Assembly: GCA_022616055.1 (NCBI GenBank) | Contig: JAKEFM010000231.1 | Coordinates: 1 to 40,251 of the forward strand | Length of the DNA: 40,251 bases | Reading direction: 5' to 3' | Source of the DNA: Planctomycetota bacterium | GTDB lineage: Bacteria; Planctomycetota; UBA1135; JAKEFM01 | In this document: in pieces, positions 9,201 through 15,430 of the stretch | How the letters are laid out: the number at the start of each line of letters is the position of its first letter | Position numbering within the stretch: the stretch's first letter is position 1 | Notes under the pieces: model-generated | What the model was told of the DNA's origin: nothing | The model's database searches: none | Seen by the model: only the letters and a program-made list of their open reading frames with translations | Program-made: the position numbers and the translations under genes

Positions 9201-9412
9201 ACCTCGAGATCCAGTCTGGGGACGGTGGAGGAGATGCAGAGCTCCAGCGTCCCGCCCGCGACGACGCTCGGCCACCGCGGATACCCCTCGACCGCGGCGC
9301 GCCGGAAGGGGACGAAGGAAGGGGCGGGGGCGGTCGCGGGAGCGATCGGCGGTTCCTGAGGGAAGGCCGCCGAGGCCGCGGCGAGGAGGAGGGCCGGGGA
9401 GAGCGCCTTCAG
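6299..9412 (-). CDS. Exported N,N-dimethylformamidase beta-subunit-like protein with carbohydrate-binding-type modules
   Basis: About 1037 residues. The first 20 residues form a signal peptide (LKALSPALLLAAASAAFPQE), so the mature protein is outside the cytoplasm. A beta-sandwich segment is followed by a domain like the large subunit of N,N-dimethylformamidase (about 130-500). It contains TTQAYNAWGGASLY (160-173) and FGHHEYWSRRMRDALDAFV (239-257); the HxEYWS element is conserved in that family. About 520 to 1037 holds repeated jelly-roll modules beginning VRNGGFE and FGNGDFE, as in CBM4/9-like galactose-binding domains. No ATG, GTG or TTG gives a start before the signal peptide. The frame begins at a CTG whose last two bases overlap the aldolase stop (CTGA), so reinitiation at CTG is proposed. 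True amidase activity is uncertain; many relatives are uncharacterised. Confidence 0.8.
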   Translation of the reverse strand: MKALSPALLLAAASAAFPQEPPIAPATAPAPSFVPFRRAAVEGYPRWPSVVAGGTLELCISSTVPRLDLEVFRIGGRGSSMAPAREVRGREQPVPARAFESGCGWEASASLRVPEAWPSGAYVARLRPRGEAPSRDIPFCVRAASPGAASRILTLVPDCTTQAYNAWGGASLYVSAYGPANPIVSFLRPIDLGGPGARQWPRNFLDWLAGEGIALELASDADLHRDPSLLDPYDLLLLFGHHEYWSRRMRDALDAFVGNGGRVLLLAGNTLYMQVRFEADGTSIRCHKRASEDPWFPREEPDLRRLVTTAWDVPRVLDPPERSTGLAYRNAGWTSPVVDGPMPGPLGGLFPTFPAGEGFGGYRVLEPRHPAFEGLARRSGDLLGRVERLVEGRRFAIVSASGEVDGANLEWVAGRAVASGSPRNLLSLAIAPAMLGFVALATFDDVGTVANAGSAAWPRYPFGLVEGRTLDDIARVSRNLLDWLSRPRRSLVRNGGFERWEGGKPVGFEVEGTVRPCPEPGLAGRTALEVPTGEGARLVQGIEAVAGPRLYLGFTGSATAPGAEVSVRESGSGRTLVSSPIPVEKDSCRWAFGDVSPAEGSLSLEVSVPGGVRVTLDRLELLDSSGRSREAVGGVRRGSGPRVEVGGVVEGGNVYLLSGEAWVERGSAEVRAEAAEGWTLIGTTRIDARDPTWFQVLAENRRPGSSVPVRFILEAAEGLVHARDLALLPLRVASPPSPPLVENPAGSGPDPWRTVGAGSVERDPTDPRAFRIDAARAETAVEQTLRPLAPGRFLLSAWLRGKGTTATVALGPPGPDTPLLRAEVEATGEWRAVQREVEIGAAAGARELRLSIQVESGGDLSVRSVRLRPIEEVLGEDLFGNGDFEMLPSPQEAASGADWTRTPPNWVALPREALSLDASVFSRGRRSLRLLAERGEARGYARVADPIRTTLPLRLRAKVRCTDAGALRLRWLAGRFSETPGHELGAFLNARAGEWETVDLSLAPGPLGAEEALEGWIVLDLSRGAAWLDEVTVEEDP

Positions 9413-10206
9413 CGGGCGAGCGGGTAGGGGACCCCGTCCGGGTGGGGGCAGACGGGGCGGGCGCCGCAGTTCGTGCAGATCGTGTTCATTCCCCCGATCC
9501 CGAGCTCCCGCCGGACCTCGAGGAGCTTCGAGACCTGCTCGGGGGCGAGCTCCTTCACCTGGCCGAGGGTGCGGGCCGTCCAGGTGATCCGCGCCGTGTG
9601 CTCGATCACCTCGAGGCGCGTCAGGGCCTGGGCGAGAGAGGCGCCGAGCGTGATCGACCCGTGCCGTTCGAGGAGGATCGCGTCGGAACAGCGGACCAGT
9701 TCGCGGATGGACTCGGGAAGCTCGTCCGTCCCGGGCGTCCCGTAGGAAGCGGTCGGGATCGTCCCGAGGGTCACGACGACCTCCGGGATCGTGCAGAGGG
9801 CGAGGGAGAGGCCGGCGAGGGTGAACGCGACGGCGGTCGGGGGATGGGCGTGGACGACGGCGCGGACGTCGGGGCGCTCCCGGTAGGCGCAGAGGTGGAG
9901 GGCAAGCTCCGTCGAGGGGCGGCCCGTTCCGCGAGGCGTGCCGTCGGGCGCGAGGCGCAGGATCCGGGCAGGGTCGAGGGAGTCCTTCCCCGGGCCGGTC
10001 GGAGTGACGAGGAGGTCGCCGTCGGGGAGGCGGGCGCTCACATTGCCGTCGGCGGAGGTGATCAGCCCCTTCGCCCACATCCTCGCGCAGACGGCGGCGA
10101 TCTCCCGTCGAAGCCGGTCCTCCTCGGTCGAAGGGGAAGGGTGGGTCGCCCGCGCGCCCGGCGGGGGAGGGAGGAGCTCGCGCGGGTCGAAGGGAGGGGC
10201 GCTCAC
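9409..10206 (-). CDS. Class II aldolase/adducin-family protein with a C-terminal cysteine cluster
   Basis: A 265-residue member of the fuculose/rhamnulose-phosphate aldolase family, which cleaves a sugar-1-phosphate to dihydroxyacetone phosphate and lactaldehyde with zinc. GNVSARL (54-60), TPTGPGKDS, the catalytic glutamate E100 in PSTELALH, zinc ligands H119 and H121 in VVHAHPP, and H182 in ERHGS are all present, so it should be active. A Pro-rich N-terminal extension (about 1-28) precedes the fold. The last 25 residues carry C244, C247, C253 and H255, a possible small metal site not needed for the core aldolase. Start GTG 10206 overlaps the stop of the upstream shell gene (GTGA). Its place right after three microcompartment vertex genes resembles the fucose/rhamnose-degrading microcompartments of Planctomycetes and Verrucomicrobia. 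Confidence 0.88.
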   Translation of the reverse strand: MSAPPFDPRELLPPPPGARATHPSPSTEEDRLRREIAAVCARMWAKGLITSADGNVSARLPDGDLLVTPTGPGKDSLDPARILRLAPDGTPRGTGRPSTELALHLCAYRERPDVRAVVHAHPPTAVAFTLAGLSLALCTIPEVVVTLGTIPTASYGTPGTDELPESIRELVRCSDAILLERHGSITLGASLAQALTRLEVIEHTARITWTARTLGQVKELAPEQVSKLLEVRRELGIGGMNTICTNCGARPVCPHPDGVPYPLAR

Positions 10207-10502
10207 CGGGCGGTCGCGTCGTAGACGATCCGGCGGTCGACCTCGACGAAGTCGACGACGCCGACGACCGCGGTCTTCACGGGCGCGTTCGCCTCGCCCA
10301 GGAGGTCTCGGACGCTGGAGCCCTCGTCGACCGCGAGGACGCGGTCGCCTACGCCCGCCTGCGCCCGGTCGATCGCGACGAGGGCGCGACCCCTCGGCGC
10401 CCCGTCGGGACGGAGGGGTCGGAGGAGGAGGAGCTTCTGGTCGGCGTAGGAGGGGTGGTGGACGGGCGCGACGACGGTCCCGATCACCTCGGCGAGGATC
10501 AC
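10203..10502 (-). CDS. EutN/CcmL-family microcompartment vertex protein, copy 3
   Basis: A 99-residue protein, starting at GTG 10502 in a GTGA overlap with the previous shell gene. It begins VILAEVIGTVVAPVHHP and contains KLLLLRPL, ALVAIDRAQAGVGDRVLAVDEG and AVVGVVDFVEV, the usual sequence of strands of the EutN/CcmL OB-like fold that forms pentamers capping icosahedral microcompartment vertices. Length is normal for the family (about 80-100). It is the most divergent of the three copies here, with histidines at 15-16 and a short ANAPVKTA segment near the end. It is coupled to the aldolase by another GTGA overlap. Copies 1 to 3 may make vertices with different contacts; which one is structural cannot be told. 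Confidence 0.85.
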   Translation of the reverse strand: MILAEVIGTVVAPVHHPSYADQKLLLLRPLRPDGAPRGRALVAIDRAQAGVGDRVLAVDEGSSVRDLLGEANAPVKTAVVGVVDFVEVDRRIVYDATAR

Positions 10503-10789
10503 GGCCGCGACCTCGGACGGGGAGACGGGACGTCGACCTGCTCGACGTGGCCGACGATCGTCGCGTCGACCGGGACGAACCGCTCCGGGAGCGCGAGGGC
10601 CGCCTCCCGCCCGTCGACGAAGTGGACGAGGTCTCCGATCCCCGACTGGACGACGTCGCAGGCGACGAGGGGAGCGCCGAAGGGGTCGAGGGTCTCTCCG
10701 AGGGGCTGGAGGAGGAGGAACTTCGCCCCCTCGAGCCCCTCGGCCCGGGCGACGGCGACGACCCTCCCGAGGACGCGCGCGAGGATCAC
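10499..10789 (-). CDS. EutN/CcmL-family microcompartment vertex protein, copy 2
   Basis: A 96-residue protein, starting at GTG 10789 in a GTGA overlap with copy 1. MILARVLGRVVAVARAE, KFLLLQPLGE, LVACDVVQSGIGDLVHFVDGREAA and ATIVGHVEQVDV match the BMC-P (EutN/CcmL/CsoS4) fold, including the conserved central GxGDLV turn. The insert at about residues 67-75 (PERFVPVDA) stands where ligand or pore residues vary in the family. The sequence is clearly homologous to, but distinct from, the two neighbours, so this is an old triplication rather than a recent duplication. The C terminus is Pro/Arg-rich. It presumably assembles as a pentamer in the cytoplasm. Confidence 0.87.
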   Translation of the reverse strand: MILARVLGRVVAVARAEGLEGAKFLLLQPLGETLDPFGAPLVACDVVQSGIGDLVHFVDGREAALALPERFVPVDATIVGHVEQVDVPSPRPRSRP

Positions 10790-11082
10790 TCCCGCTCCCT
10801 GTCCCAGACGACCTCCCCCTCGACGTCCCAGGAATCGACGATCGCCATGATCGTCGCGTCGGTCGGCTTCCCCTCGGTGGTCTTGGTCTGGCGGGCCGAG
10901 GAGCCGGCCGCGACCAGGACCATCTCGCGGAGGCCGGCTCCGACCGAGTCGACGGCGACCGTGTAGGCGTCGAGGGGCTTCCCGCGGAGGTCGTGGAGCT
11001 GGACGAGGAGGAGCTTGAGCCCCCCCATCTTCTCCTCCTTGTGGGTCGCGACGACGGAACCGATGACGCGGCCGATTTGCAT
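10786..11082 (-). CDS. EutN/CcmL-family microcompartment vertex protein, copy 1
   Basis: A 98-residue protein and the most canonical of the three. MQIGRVIGSVVATHKEEK followed by LKLLLVQ is almost a family consensus for EutN/CcmL pentamers. YTVAVDSVGAGLREMVLVAAGSSAR and ATIMAIVDSWDV complete the barrel. In VGAGLREMVLVAAGSSAR the usual GxGE(V/M)VL turn is kept. ATG 11082 lies one base after the stop of the parvulin-like gene, so translation is probably coupled. It is the first of three consecutive vertex genes. No hexameric BMC-H or trimeric BMC-T gene, PduL phosphotransacylase or aldehyde dehydrogenase is found in the window, so the facets and the rest of the pathway must be encoded elsewhere if a shell is built. 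Confidence 0.93.
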   Translation of the reverse strand: MQIGRVIGSVVATHKEEKMGGLKLLLVQLHDLRGKPLDAYTVAVDSVGAGLREMVLVAAGSSARQTKTTEGKPTDATIMAIVDSWDVEGEVVWDRERE

Positions 11083-11083
11083 G

Positions 11084-12400
11084 TCAGTCGAGGTAGGTCG
11101 CGGGGGAACCCGGGGGCACGATCTCGCGGTAGATGCGCGTGCGCAGCTCGGCGCGCAGGCGCTCGAGGAGGGCCGCCTCCCCCGCGGGAGCGACCTTCTC
11201 GCGCACGAAGAGGAGGGCCGCCCCGTCCTTCAGGCGCACCGGCCCCTCGGTCTTGCCGACGGCGGCGCGGAAGGCCGCCTCGAGGAGCATGGGGTCGAGG
11301 TGGGCGTCGCCGCGATGGAGGACCCCGAGGTCCCCTCCAGAGGTCTTGGAAGCCTCGTCCTCCGAGCGCGTCCGCGCCGCCTCGGCGAACGCGGCGAGGT
11401 CGGCGCAGCGCCCGGCGAGCGCGCGCAGCTCCGCCTCGGCCCCCTCGAAGGTGCGGGGAACCTGCGGGGTCGGGGAGGCGGCCGCGCGGAGGAAGAGGAT
11501 CGAGGCCCGCCGCCCTTCGCCGTGGGCCGCGTCGAGCCGCGCCCGCTCGCGCTCGAACTGCTCGGCGAGGCGCTCGGGAGGGAAGGTCCTCTCGACGAGG
11601 AGGTCGAGGAGCACCGCCGTCCGGGTGCGCGGATCGCGCCGGAGCGCCTCGACCGAGCGCCCCGTCGCCCGGAGGATGTCCTCGAGGGACGCGCCCATGT
11701 ACTTCGGGTCCTCCGCGACCCGGGACCGGCGCCGCTCGATCTCCGCGTCGAAGTCCTGCGGGCGCGGCGAGATCCCCGTCGCGCGGGCGCGCTCCTCGAC
11801 GAGCTGCCAGGTGAGCGCCTCGAGGAGGAGCTCCCTCACGCGCGCGGGACCGAGGAGATGGCGGAGGCTGCGCCCGAACTCCTCGGAGGAGGGGCTCCCG
11901 GCCGGCGGCGCCTTCGCGAGCCGCTCCTCGAGCCACTTCTCGAGCGCCTCCTGCGAAACGGGCTCCTTCTCGCCGATCCCTGTCTCGGACCGGACGACCG
12001 CCTCGTGGAGGAGGGCGAGGCGCAGGAGCCCGTCGAACTCCGCGGACCCGATCCCGTTCGTGCGGAGGTTCGCCTCGACCCCCTCCTGCCCGGCGGCGCG
12101 GAGCTGGGCGTCCAGCTCCGCGCGGCGCGCGCGGATCGCCTCCGCGGGCACGGCGATTCCCCGGGCGCGCGCCTCCGCCTCGACGATCCGGCAGCGCGTC
12201 GCCTGCCGCTGCGCGGCCTCCCCTTCCTCCGTCCCCTCGAAGCGCCCGGCGAGGTAGGCGTGGAACCTCTCGAACGTGAGGGCGTGCGGGCCGAGGCGCG
12301 CGGCGACGCCGGGAGGGAGCTCCTCTCCGCTCCCCCTTCCCCCGATCGCCGCGAGGGAGGCGAGAAGCCCCGCGAGCGCTGCGCTCCGATGGGCGGCCAC
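11084..12400 (-). CDS. Exported SurA/PpiC-like parvulin-type peptidyl-prolyl isomerase
   Basis: A 438-residue protein from GTG 12400. The first about 22 residues (AAHRSAALAGLLASLAAIGG) form a signal peptide. A long helical region (about 30-285) resembles the SurA/PrsA chaperone arms. At about 300-410 is a parvulin (PpiC) domain: ASILFLRAA, AAFAEAARTRSEDEASKTSGGDLGVLHRGD, then LEAAFRAAVGKTEGPVRLKDGAALLFVREK. The GGDLG turn and the closing hydrophobic strand are diagnostic. Its role is probably folding of exported or outer-membrane proteins in the periplasm. A promoter directly in front of the GTG makes it the first gene of the operon that continues through three shell proteins, the aldolase and the exported amidase-like protein. 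That last gene product is an obvious candidate client. Confidence 0.82.
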   Translation of the reverse strand: MAAHRSAALAGLLASLAAIGGRGSGEELPPGVAARLGPHALTFERFHAYLAGRFEGTEEGEAAQRQATRCRIVEAEARARGIAVPAEAIRARRAELDAQLRAAGQEGVEANLRTNGIGSAEFDGLLRLALLHEAVVRSETGIGEKEPVSQEALEKWLEERLAKAPPAGSPSSEEFGRSLRHLLGPARVRELLLEALTWQLVEERARATGISPRPQDFDAEIERRRSRVAEDPKYMGASLEDILRATGRSVEALRRDPRTRTAVLLDLLVERTFPPERLAEQFERERARLDAAHGEGRRASILFLRAAASPTPQVPRTFEGAEAELRALAGRCADLAAFAEAARTRSEDEASKTSGGDLGVLHRGDAHLDPMLLEAAFRAAVGKTEGPVRLKDGAALLFVREKVAPAGEAALLERLRAELRTRIYREIVPPGSPATYLD

Positions 12401-12408
12401 GGGGCGGG

Positions 12409-12436
12409 ATTATCCCGGCGCGGTGACCGGGGTGAA
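12409..12436 (-). promoter_or_regulatory. Predicted promoter of the parvulin / microcompartment operon
   Basis: On the minus strand TTCACC (12436-12431) and GATAAT (12414-12409) are separated by 16 bases. The expected start is within about two bases of the GTG at 12400, so the message would be leaderless. It lies back-to-back with the predicted kinase promoter. Confidence 0.5.
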
Positions 12437-12477
12437 GGCTCGGGGTCCGGCGGCGCGGCGCGCAGGCGGTTCGCCTC

Positions 12478-12505
12478 CTCGTCGAAAAGGGCTCGTCGAA
12501 AAGGG
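12478..12505. repeat. Perfect 14-base tandem duplication upstream of the kinase
   Basis: CTCGTCGAAAAGGG occurs twice without a gap (12478-12491 and 12492-12505). The second copy contains TCGAAA at 12496-12501, a 4/6 match to a -35 box. It may be a simple slippage product or a pair of regulator sites; sequence alone cannot tell. Confidence 0.8.
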
Positions 12506-12524
12506 TGGGCCGGGGCCCTACACT
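12496..12524 (+). promoter_or_regulatory. Predicted promoter of the Ser/Thr kinase gene
   Basis: TCGAAA (12496-12501), a 17-base spacer and TACACT (12519-12524). A start near 12531 would give a leader of about 30 bases before the GTG at 12562, and would exclude the in-frame GTG at 12505 as the start. The -35 match is modest. Confidence 0.4.
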
Positions 12525-12561
12525 GCGGAACTTCCCCCGCCCGCTTCCGTCTACGAAGCCC

Positions 12562-13707
12562 GTGGCTCCCCTACCCGCGGACGTCGAGTTCCTCGCCGCG
12601 CTCGTCCACCGCGGCCAGCTCGCCCGGGAGGAGGCGGAGCGCTGCCTCGCGCTGCTGCGCTCCGGAACCTCCCCGCTCGACGAGGTCCTCGTCGAGGAGG
12701 GGTGGTTCGCCCCGGAGGAGGTCGCGCGCCTGCGGCGGACCCGGGCCGGGGCGCTCCCCGAGATCCCGGGCTACCGCCTCGAGGAGAGGATCGGGGTGGG
12801 CGGGACCTCCGAGGTCTTCCGGGCGAAGGAGAAGGCGGGGGGGCGCGCCGTCGCCCTCAAGATCCTCCATCCCCACCTCGTCCCCGACGCCGTCGCGAAG
12901 GACCGGTTCGTCCGCGAGGCGCGCCTCCTCGAGACCCTCCAGCACGAGAACATCGTGAAGGCCTTCCGCGTCGCGCGCGCCCGCGCGGCGACCCCGCGCG
13001 TGGCGGCGCTCGCCGGCGCGCCCCCGACCCAGGACCTCTACTTCATCTCCCTCGAGCTGGTGCCGGGGCCGACCGCCCTCGAGCTGCTCGAGAGCCGGGG
13101 CCCGCTCCCGGAGGAGGACGCCCTCTTCATCGTGCTCCAGGTCGCCCGGGCGCTCGAGTACCTCCGCTCGAAGGGGGTCGTCCACCGGGACGTGAAGCCG
13201 GGCAACGTCCTCGTCGCGCCGGGCAACCGGATCAAGCTGATCGACCTCGGCTTCGCGAGCCGGCCGGGCGCCCCCTCCGGGCTCGACCGGCGCACCTCGA
13301 CGTCGGGCACCGCCTCCTACCTCTCCCCGGAGCAGGCCCGCGGGGAGGACACCCTCGACGTCCGCAGCGACATCTACTCCCTCGGCGTCACCCTCTACCA
13401 CCTCATCGTCGGCTCCCTCCCCTTCACCGGAGCGGACGACGAGGAGGTCGTCCGCAAGCAGGTCCAGGAGTCCCTGCGCTCCTCCGCCCTCAAGGGGAGG
13501 CGGATCTCCCCGCACGTCCACTACTTCATCGAGAAGATGATGGCGAAGGAGAAGGAGATCCGTTACCAGTCCCCGACGGCGCTGATCGCCGACATCGAGG
13601 TGCAGATCGCGGGGCGGAAGTCCCTCGACTTCGAGACCTCGAAGGGGGACGGGGGCGTGCATCCCTCCGGCGACCTCCTCGGCCCCGGCCCCGGGGGGAA
13701 GCGGTGA
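12562..13707 (+). CDS. Hanks-type Ser/Thr protein kinase
   Basis: A 381-residue soluble kinase. A helical N-terminal region (about 1-65; VEFLAALVHRGQLAREEAER) resembles regulatory domains found in front of some bacterial kinases. The kinase fold follows. It has the glycine loop GVGGTSEVF (78-86), VALK lysine K100, the catalytic HRDVKPGN (198-205), DLG in place of DFG (218-220), and the SPEQARGE activation-segment end. All residues needed for catalysis are present. There is no transmembrane segment or extracellular sensor, so it is cytoplasmic. GTG 12562 is chosen over GTG 12505 because a -10 box lies between them. The stop overlaps the next gene (GTGA), tying the kinase to the YkgJ-like protein and the TPR-protease, which may be substrates or effectors. 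Confidence 0.92.
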   Translation: MAPLPADVEFLAALVHRGQLAREEAERCLALLRSGTSPLDEVLVEEGWFAPEEVARLRRTRAGALPEIPGYRLEERIGVGGTSEVFRAKEKAGGRAVALKILHPHLVPDAVAKDRFVREARLLETLQHENIVKAFRVARARAATPRVAALAGAPPTQDLYFISLELVPGPTALELLESRGPLPEEDALFIVLQVARALEYLRSKGVVHRDVKPGNVLVAPGNRIKLIDLGFASRPGAPSGLDRRTSTSGTASYLSPEQARGEDTLDVRSDIYSLGVTLYHLIVGSLPFTGADDEEVVRKQVQESLRSSALKGRRISPHVHYFIEKMMAKEKEIRYQSPTALIADIEVQIAGRKSLDFETSKGDGGVHPSGDLLGPGPGGKR

Positions 13708-14147
13708 TCGCGCCGGTCTCCAAGGGGGAACGGCAGGCGTTCGACGCGCTGCGCGCTCTCTACGGCCGTCTCGACCGGGAGATCGCCGCTCTCGGCCCCG
13801 TCTGCCGGACCCGCGGCCTGTGCTGCCGGTTCGAGGAGGCGGGGCACGAGCTCTTCGCGACCGACCTCGAGGTCGACTACGCCGCCTCCCTCCATCCGGC
13901 CGCCCCTCCTCCCGAGGCGCCGGGGCGCTGCCCCTATCACCGCGGGGGGCTGTGCCTCGCGCGGGAAGGCCGGCCGCTCGGCTGCCGCGTCTACTTCTGC
14001 GACCCCGGGTACGCCGGGAAGATGCCGGAGGTGCACGAGCGGGCGTACGCGGAGATCCGCGCGATCGCCGCGGCCGCCGGCTACGAGCACCGCTACCGCC
14101 GGTTCCCCGAGGCGCTCGCCGACCGGCGAGGGATCGGACGGCCGTGA
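13704..14147 (+). CDS. YkgJ-family cysteine-cluster protein
   Basis: A 147-residue cytoplasmic protein, starting at GTG 13704 in a GTGA overlap with the kinase stop. It has seven cysteines in the arrangement of the YkgJ/CxxCxxCC family (annotated as zinc- or iron-chelating): C34, C40, C41 in VCRTRGLCCRF, then C76, C84, C94 and C99 in RCPYHRGGLC and LGCRVYFC. The RPLGCRVYFCDP segment is the most recognisable part. Family function is not established. Proposals include metal or Fe-S binding and protein modification. Close coupling to a kinase and a TPR protease suggests a role in the same regulatory unit. The helical N terminus (about 6-30) may mediate binding. Confidence 0.87.
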   Translation: MIAPVSKGERQAFDALRALYGRLDREIAALGPVCRTRGLCCRFEEAGHELFATDLEVDYAASLHPAAPPPEAPGRCPYHRGGLCLAREGRPLGCRVYFCDPGYAGKMPEVHERAYAEIRAIAAAAGYEHRYRRFPEALADRRGIGRP

Positions 14148-15343
14148 TCCTCGTCCACCTCCTCCTCGCGCTCGCCTCCCAGGAGGACGCCCTGGAGTGG
14201 AACCGCCGCGGGATCGAGCACCTGAAGAAGGAGGATCACGCAGCCGCCGTCGAGGCCTTCGAGAAGGCGCGGGCGCTGCGTCCGGACGACGCGACGATCC
14301 GGAAGAACCTCGCCGTCGCGAGGTTCCGGGTGGGGGAGAAGGCCCTCGCGGCGAAGGAGGCCGAGAAGGCGGTCGCCTCCTTCCGCTCCGCGGCCGACCT
14401 CGATCCCGACCACCCCGCCTACCGGGTGAGCCTGGCGGTCGCGGAGCGCGCCGCCGGCCGCGGGGAAGCGGCCCGGGGGATCCTCGAGGAGACCCTCTCG
14501 AAGTTCCCGCGCGAGGCCTCGGCGTTCGAGCTCCTCGGCGTCCTCCACCACGAGGAGGGGCGCCTGGAGGAGGCGGCCGCCGCCTTCGAGAAGGCGCTCG
14601 CCCTCGAGCCGACGCGCCCGAGGCTGCGCGAGGCCCTCGACCGGGTGAAGCGCGACCTCGAGCTCGAGGCGGGCTACTCCCGCGAGGGCTCGATCCACTT
14701 CGACTTCCGCTACGACGTCGAGCGAGCCGACCTCGTGAAGGGGGCGGGCATCCTCGCCGGGATGCTCGACGAGGCCTGGGAGTCCGTCGCCCTCGAGCTG
14801 GGGGAGTACCCGACCGAGAGGATGCAGGTCGTCCTCTACGCCGGGCAGACCTTCCGCGAGGTGACGGGGACGGGGGAGTACGTCGGCGGCCTCTTTGACG
14901 GCCGCATCCGCGTCCCGGTCGGATCGCTCTTCCGGCAGCGCGAGAGCCTGCCGCCCGTGCTGCGCCACGAGGTGACCCACGCCTTCCTCCACCGGATGGC
15001 TCCCGGGCTCCCGACCTGGGCGGGGGAGGGCCTCGCCCAGAGGCTCGAGGGGCGCGACGCGAGGATGGCGGACGGCGCGGTGCGCGCCGCGCGCGAGGCG
15101 CTCCTCGAACCGGAGCAGCTCCGGGGCTCCTTCCTCGACCTCAAGGAGCCGGCGCGGATCCGCCTCGCCTACGCGATGGGTCTCTCCTTCCTCGACTGGC
15201 TCTACCGCCAGCGTGGGAGGGAGGCGGTGATGCGCTACGTCCGCGGGATCCGGGCCGAGGGGGAGGAGAAGGCCTTCGCCGGGGCCTTCGGGTTCTCGTT
15301 CGCCGACGGCCTCGCGCTCTGGCGCGAGGAGCTCGGGCCCTAG
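14144..15343 (+). CDS. TPR-repeat metallopeptidase (gluzincin-like)
   Basis: A 399-residue protein, starting at GTG 14144 in a GTGA overlap with the YkgJ-like gene. A very short hydrophobic N terminus (VILVHLLLALAS) could be a signal peptide or anchor. Residues about 15-170 form at least four TPR units (ALEWNRRGIEHLKKEDHAAA and ASAFELLGVLHHEEGRLEEA are typical). The C-terminal half is a peptidase domain with HEVTH at 275-279 and, 16 residues on, E295 in WAGEGLAQ, the HExxH...E pattern of gluzincins. All ligands are present, so it should bind zinc. TPR plus MA-clan peptidase pairs are common in exported proteins of slow-growing environmental bacteria; substrates are unknown. The hairpin-poor 87-base gap that follows carries the next promoter. 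Confidence 0.87.
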   Translation: MILVHLLLALASQEDALEWNRRGIEHLKKEDHAAAVEAFEKARALRPDDATIRKNLAVARFRVGEKALAAKEAEKAVASFRSAADLDPDHPAYRVSLAVAERAAGRGEAARGILEETLSKFPREASAFELLGVLHHEEGRLEEAAAAFEKALALEPTRPRLREALDRVKRDLELEAGYSREGSIHFDFRYDVERADLVKGAGILAGMLDEAWESVALELGEYPTERMQVVLYAGQTFREVTGTGEYVGGLFDGRIRVPVGSLFRQRESLPPVLRHEVTHAFLHRMAPGLPTWAGEGLAQRLEGRDARMADGAVRAAREALLEPEQLRGSFLDLKEPARIRLAYAMGLSFLDWLYRQRGREAVMRYVRGIRAEGEEKAFAGAFGFSFADGLALWREELGP

Positions 15344-15373
15344 CCCGCCGCACCGTCCCCGGCGCGGGCGCCC

Positions 15374-15401
15374 TTGACCGGTTCTTCGCAGGCCGGATAA
15401 T
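15374..15401 (+). promoter_or_regulatory. Predicted sigma-70-type promoter of the lipoprotein gene
   Basis: TTGACC (15374-15379), a 16-base spacer and GATAAT (15396-15401), with an expected start near 15408. This gives a leader of about 23 bases containing GGGAGG at 15421-15426. It is one of the clearest promoters in the window and probably also serves the two tandem phosphotransferase-like genes downstream. Confidence 0.6.
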
Positions 15402-15430
15402 GGGTCTCGGTAGGCGGGACGGGAGGCGCA

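Noticed and set aside
9413-10078. N-terminal extension of the amidase-like frame beyond 9412
   Set aside because: The frame remains open but is antisense-like low complexity across the aldolase gene, and the signal peptide begins at the CTG.
12505-12561. N-terminal extension of the kinase from GTG 12505
   Set aside because: A -10 box lies inside the extension and the extra residues look non-coding.
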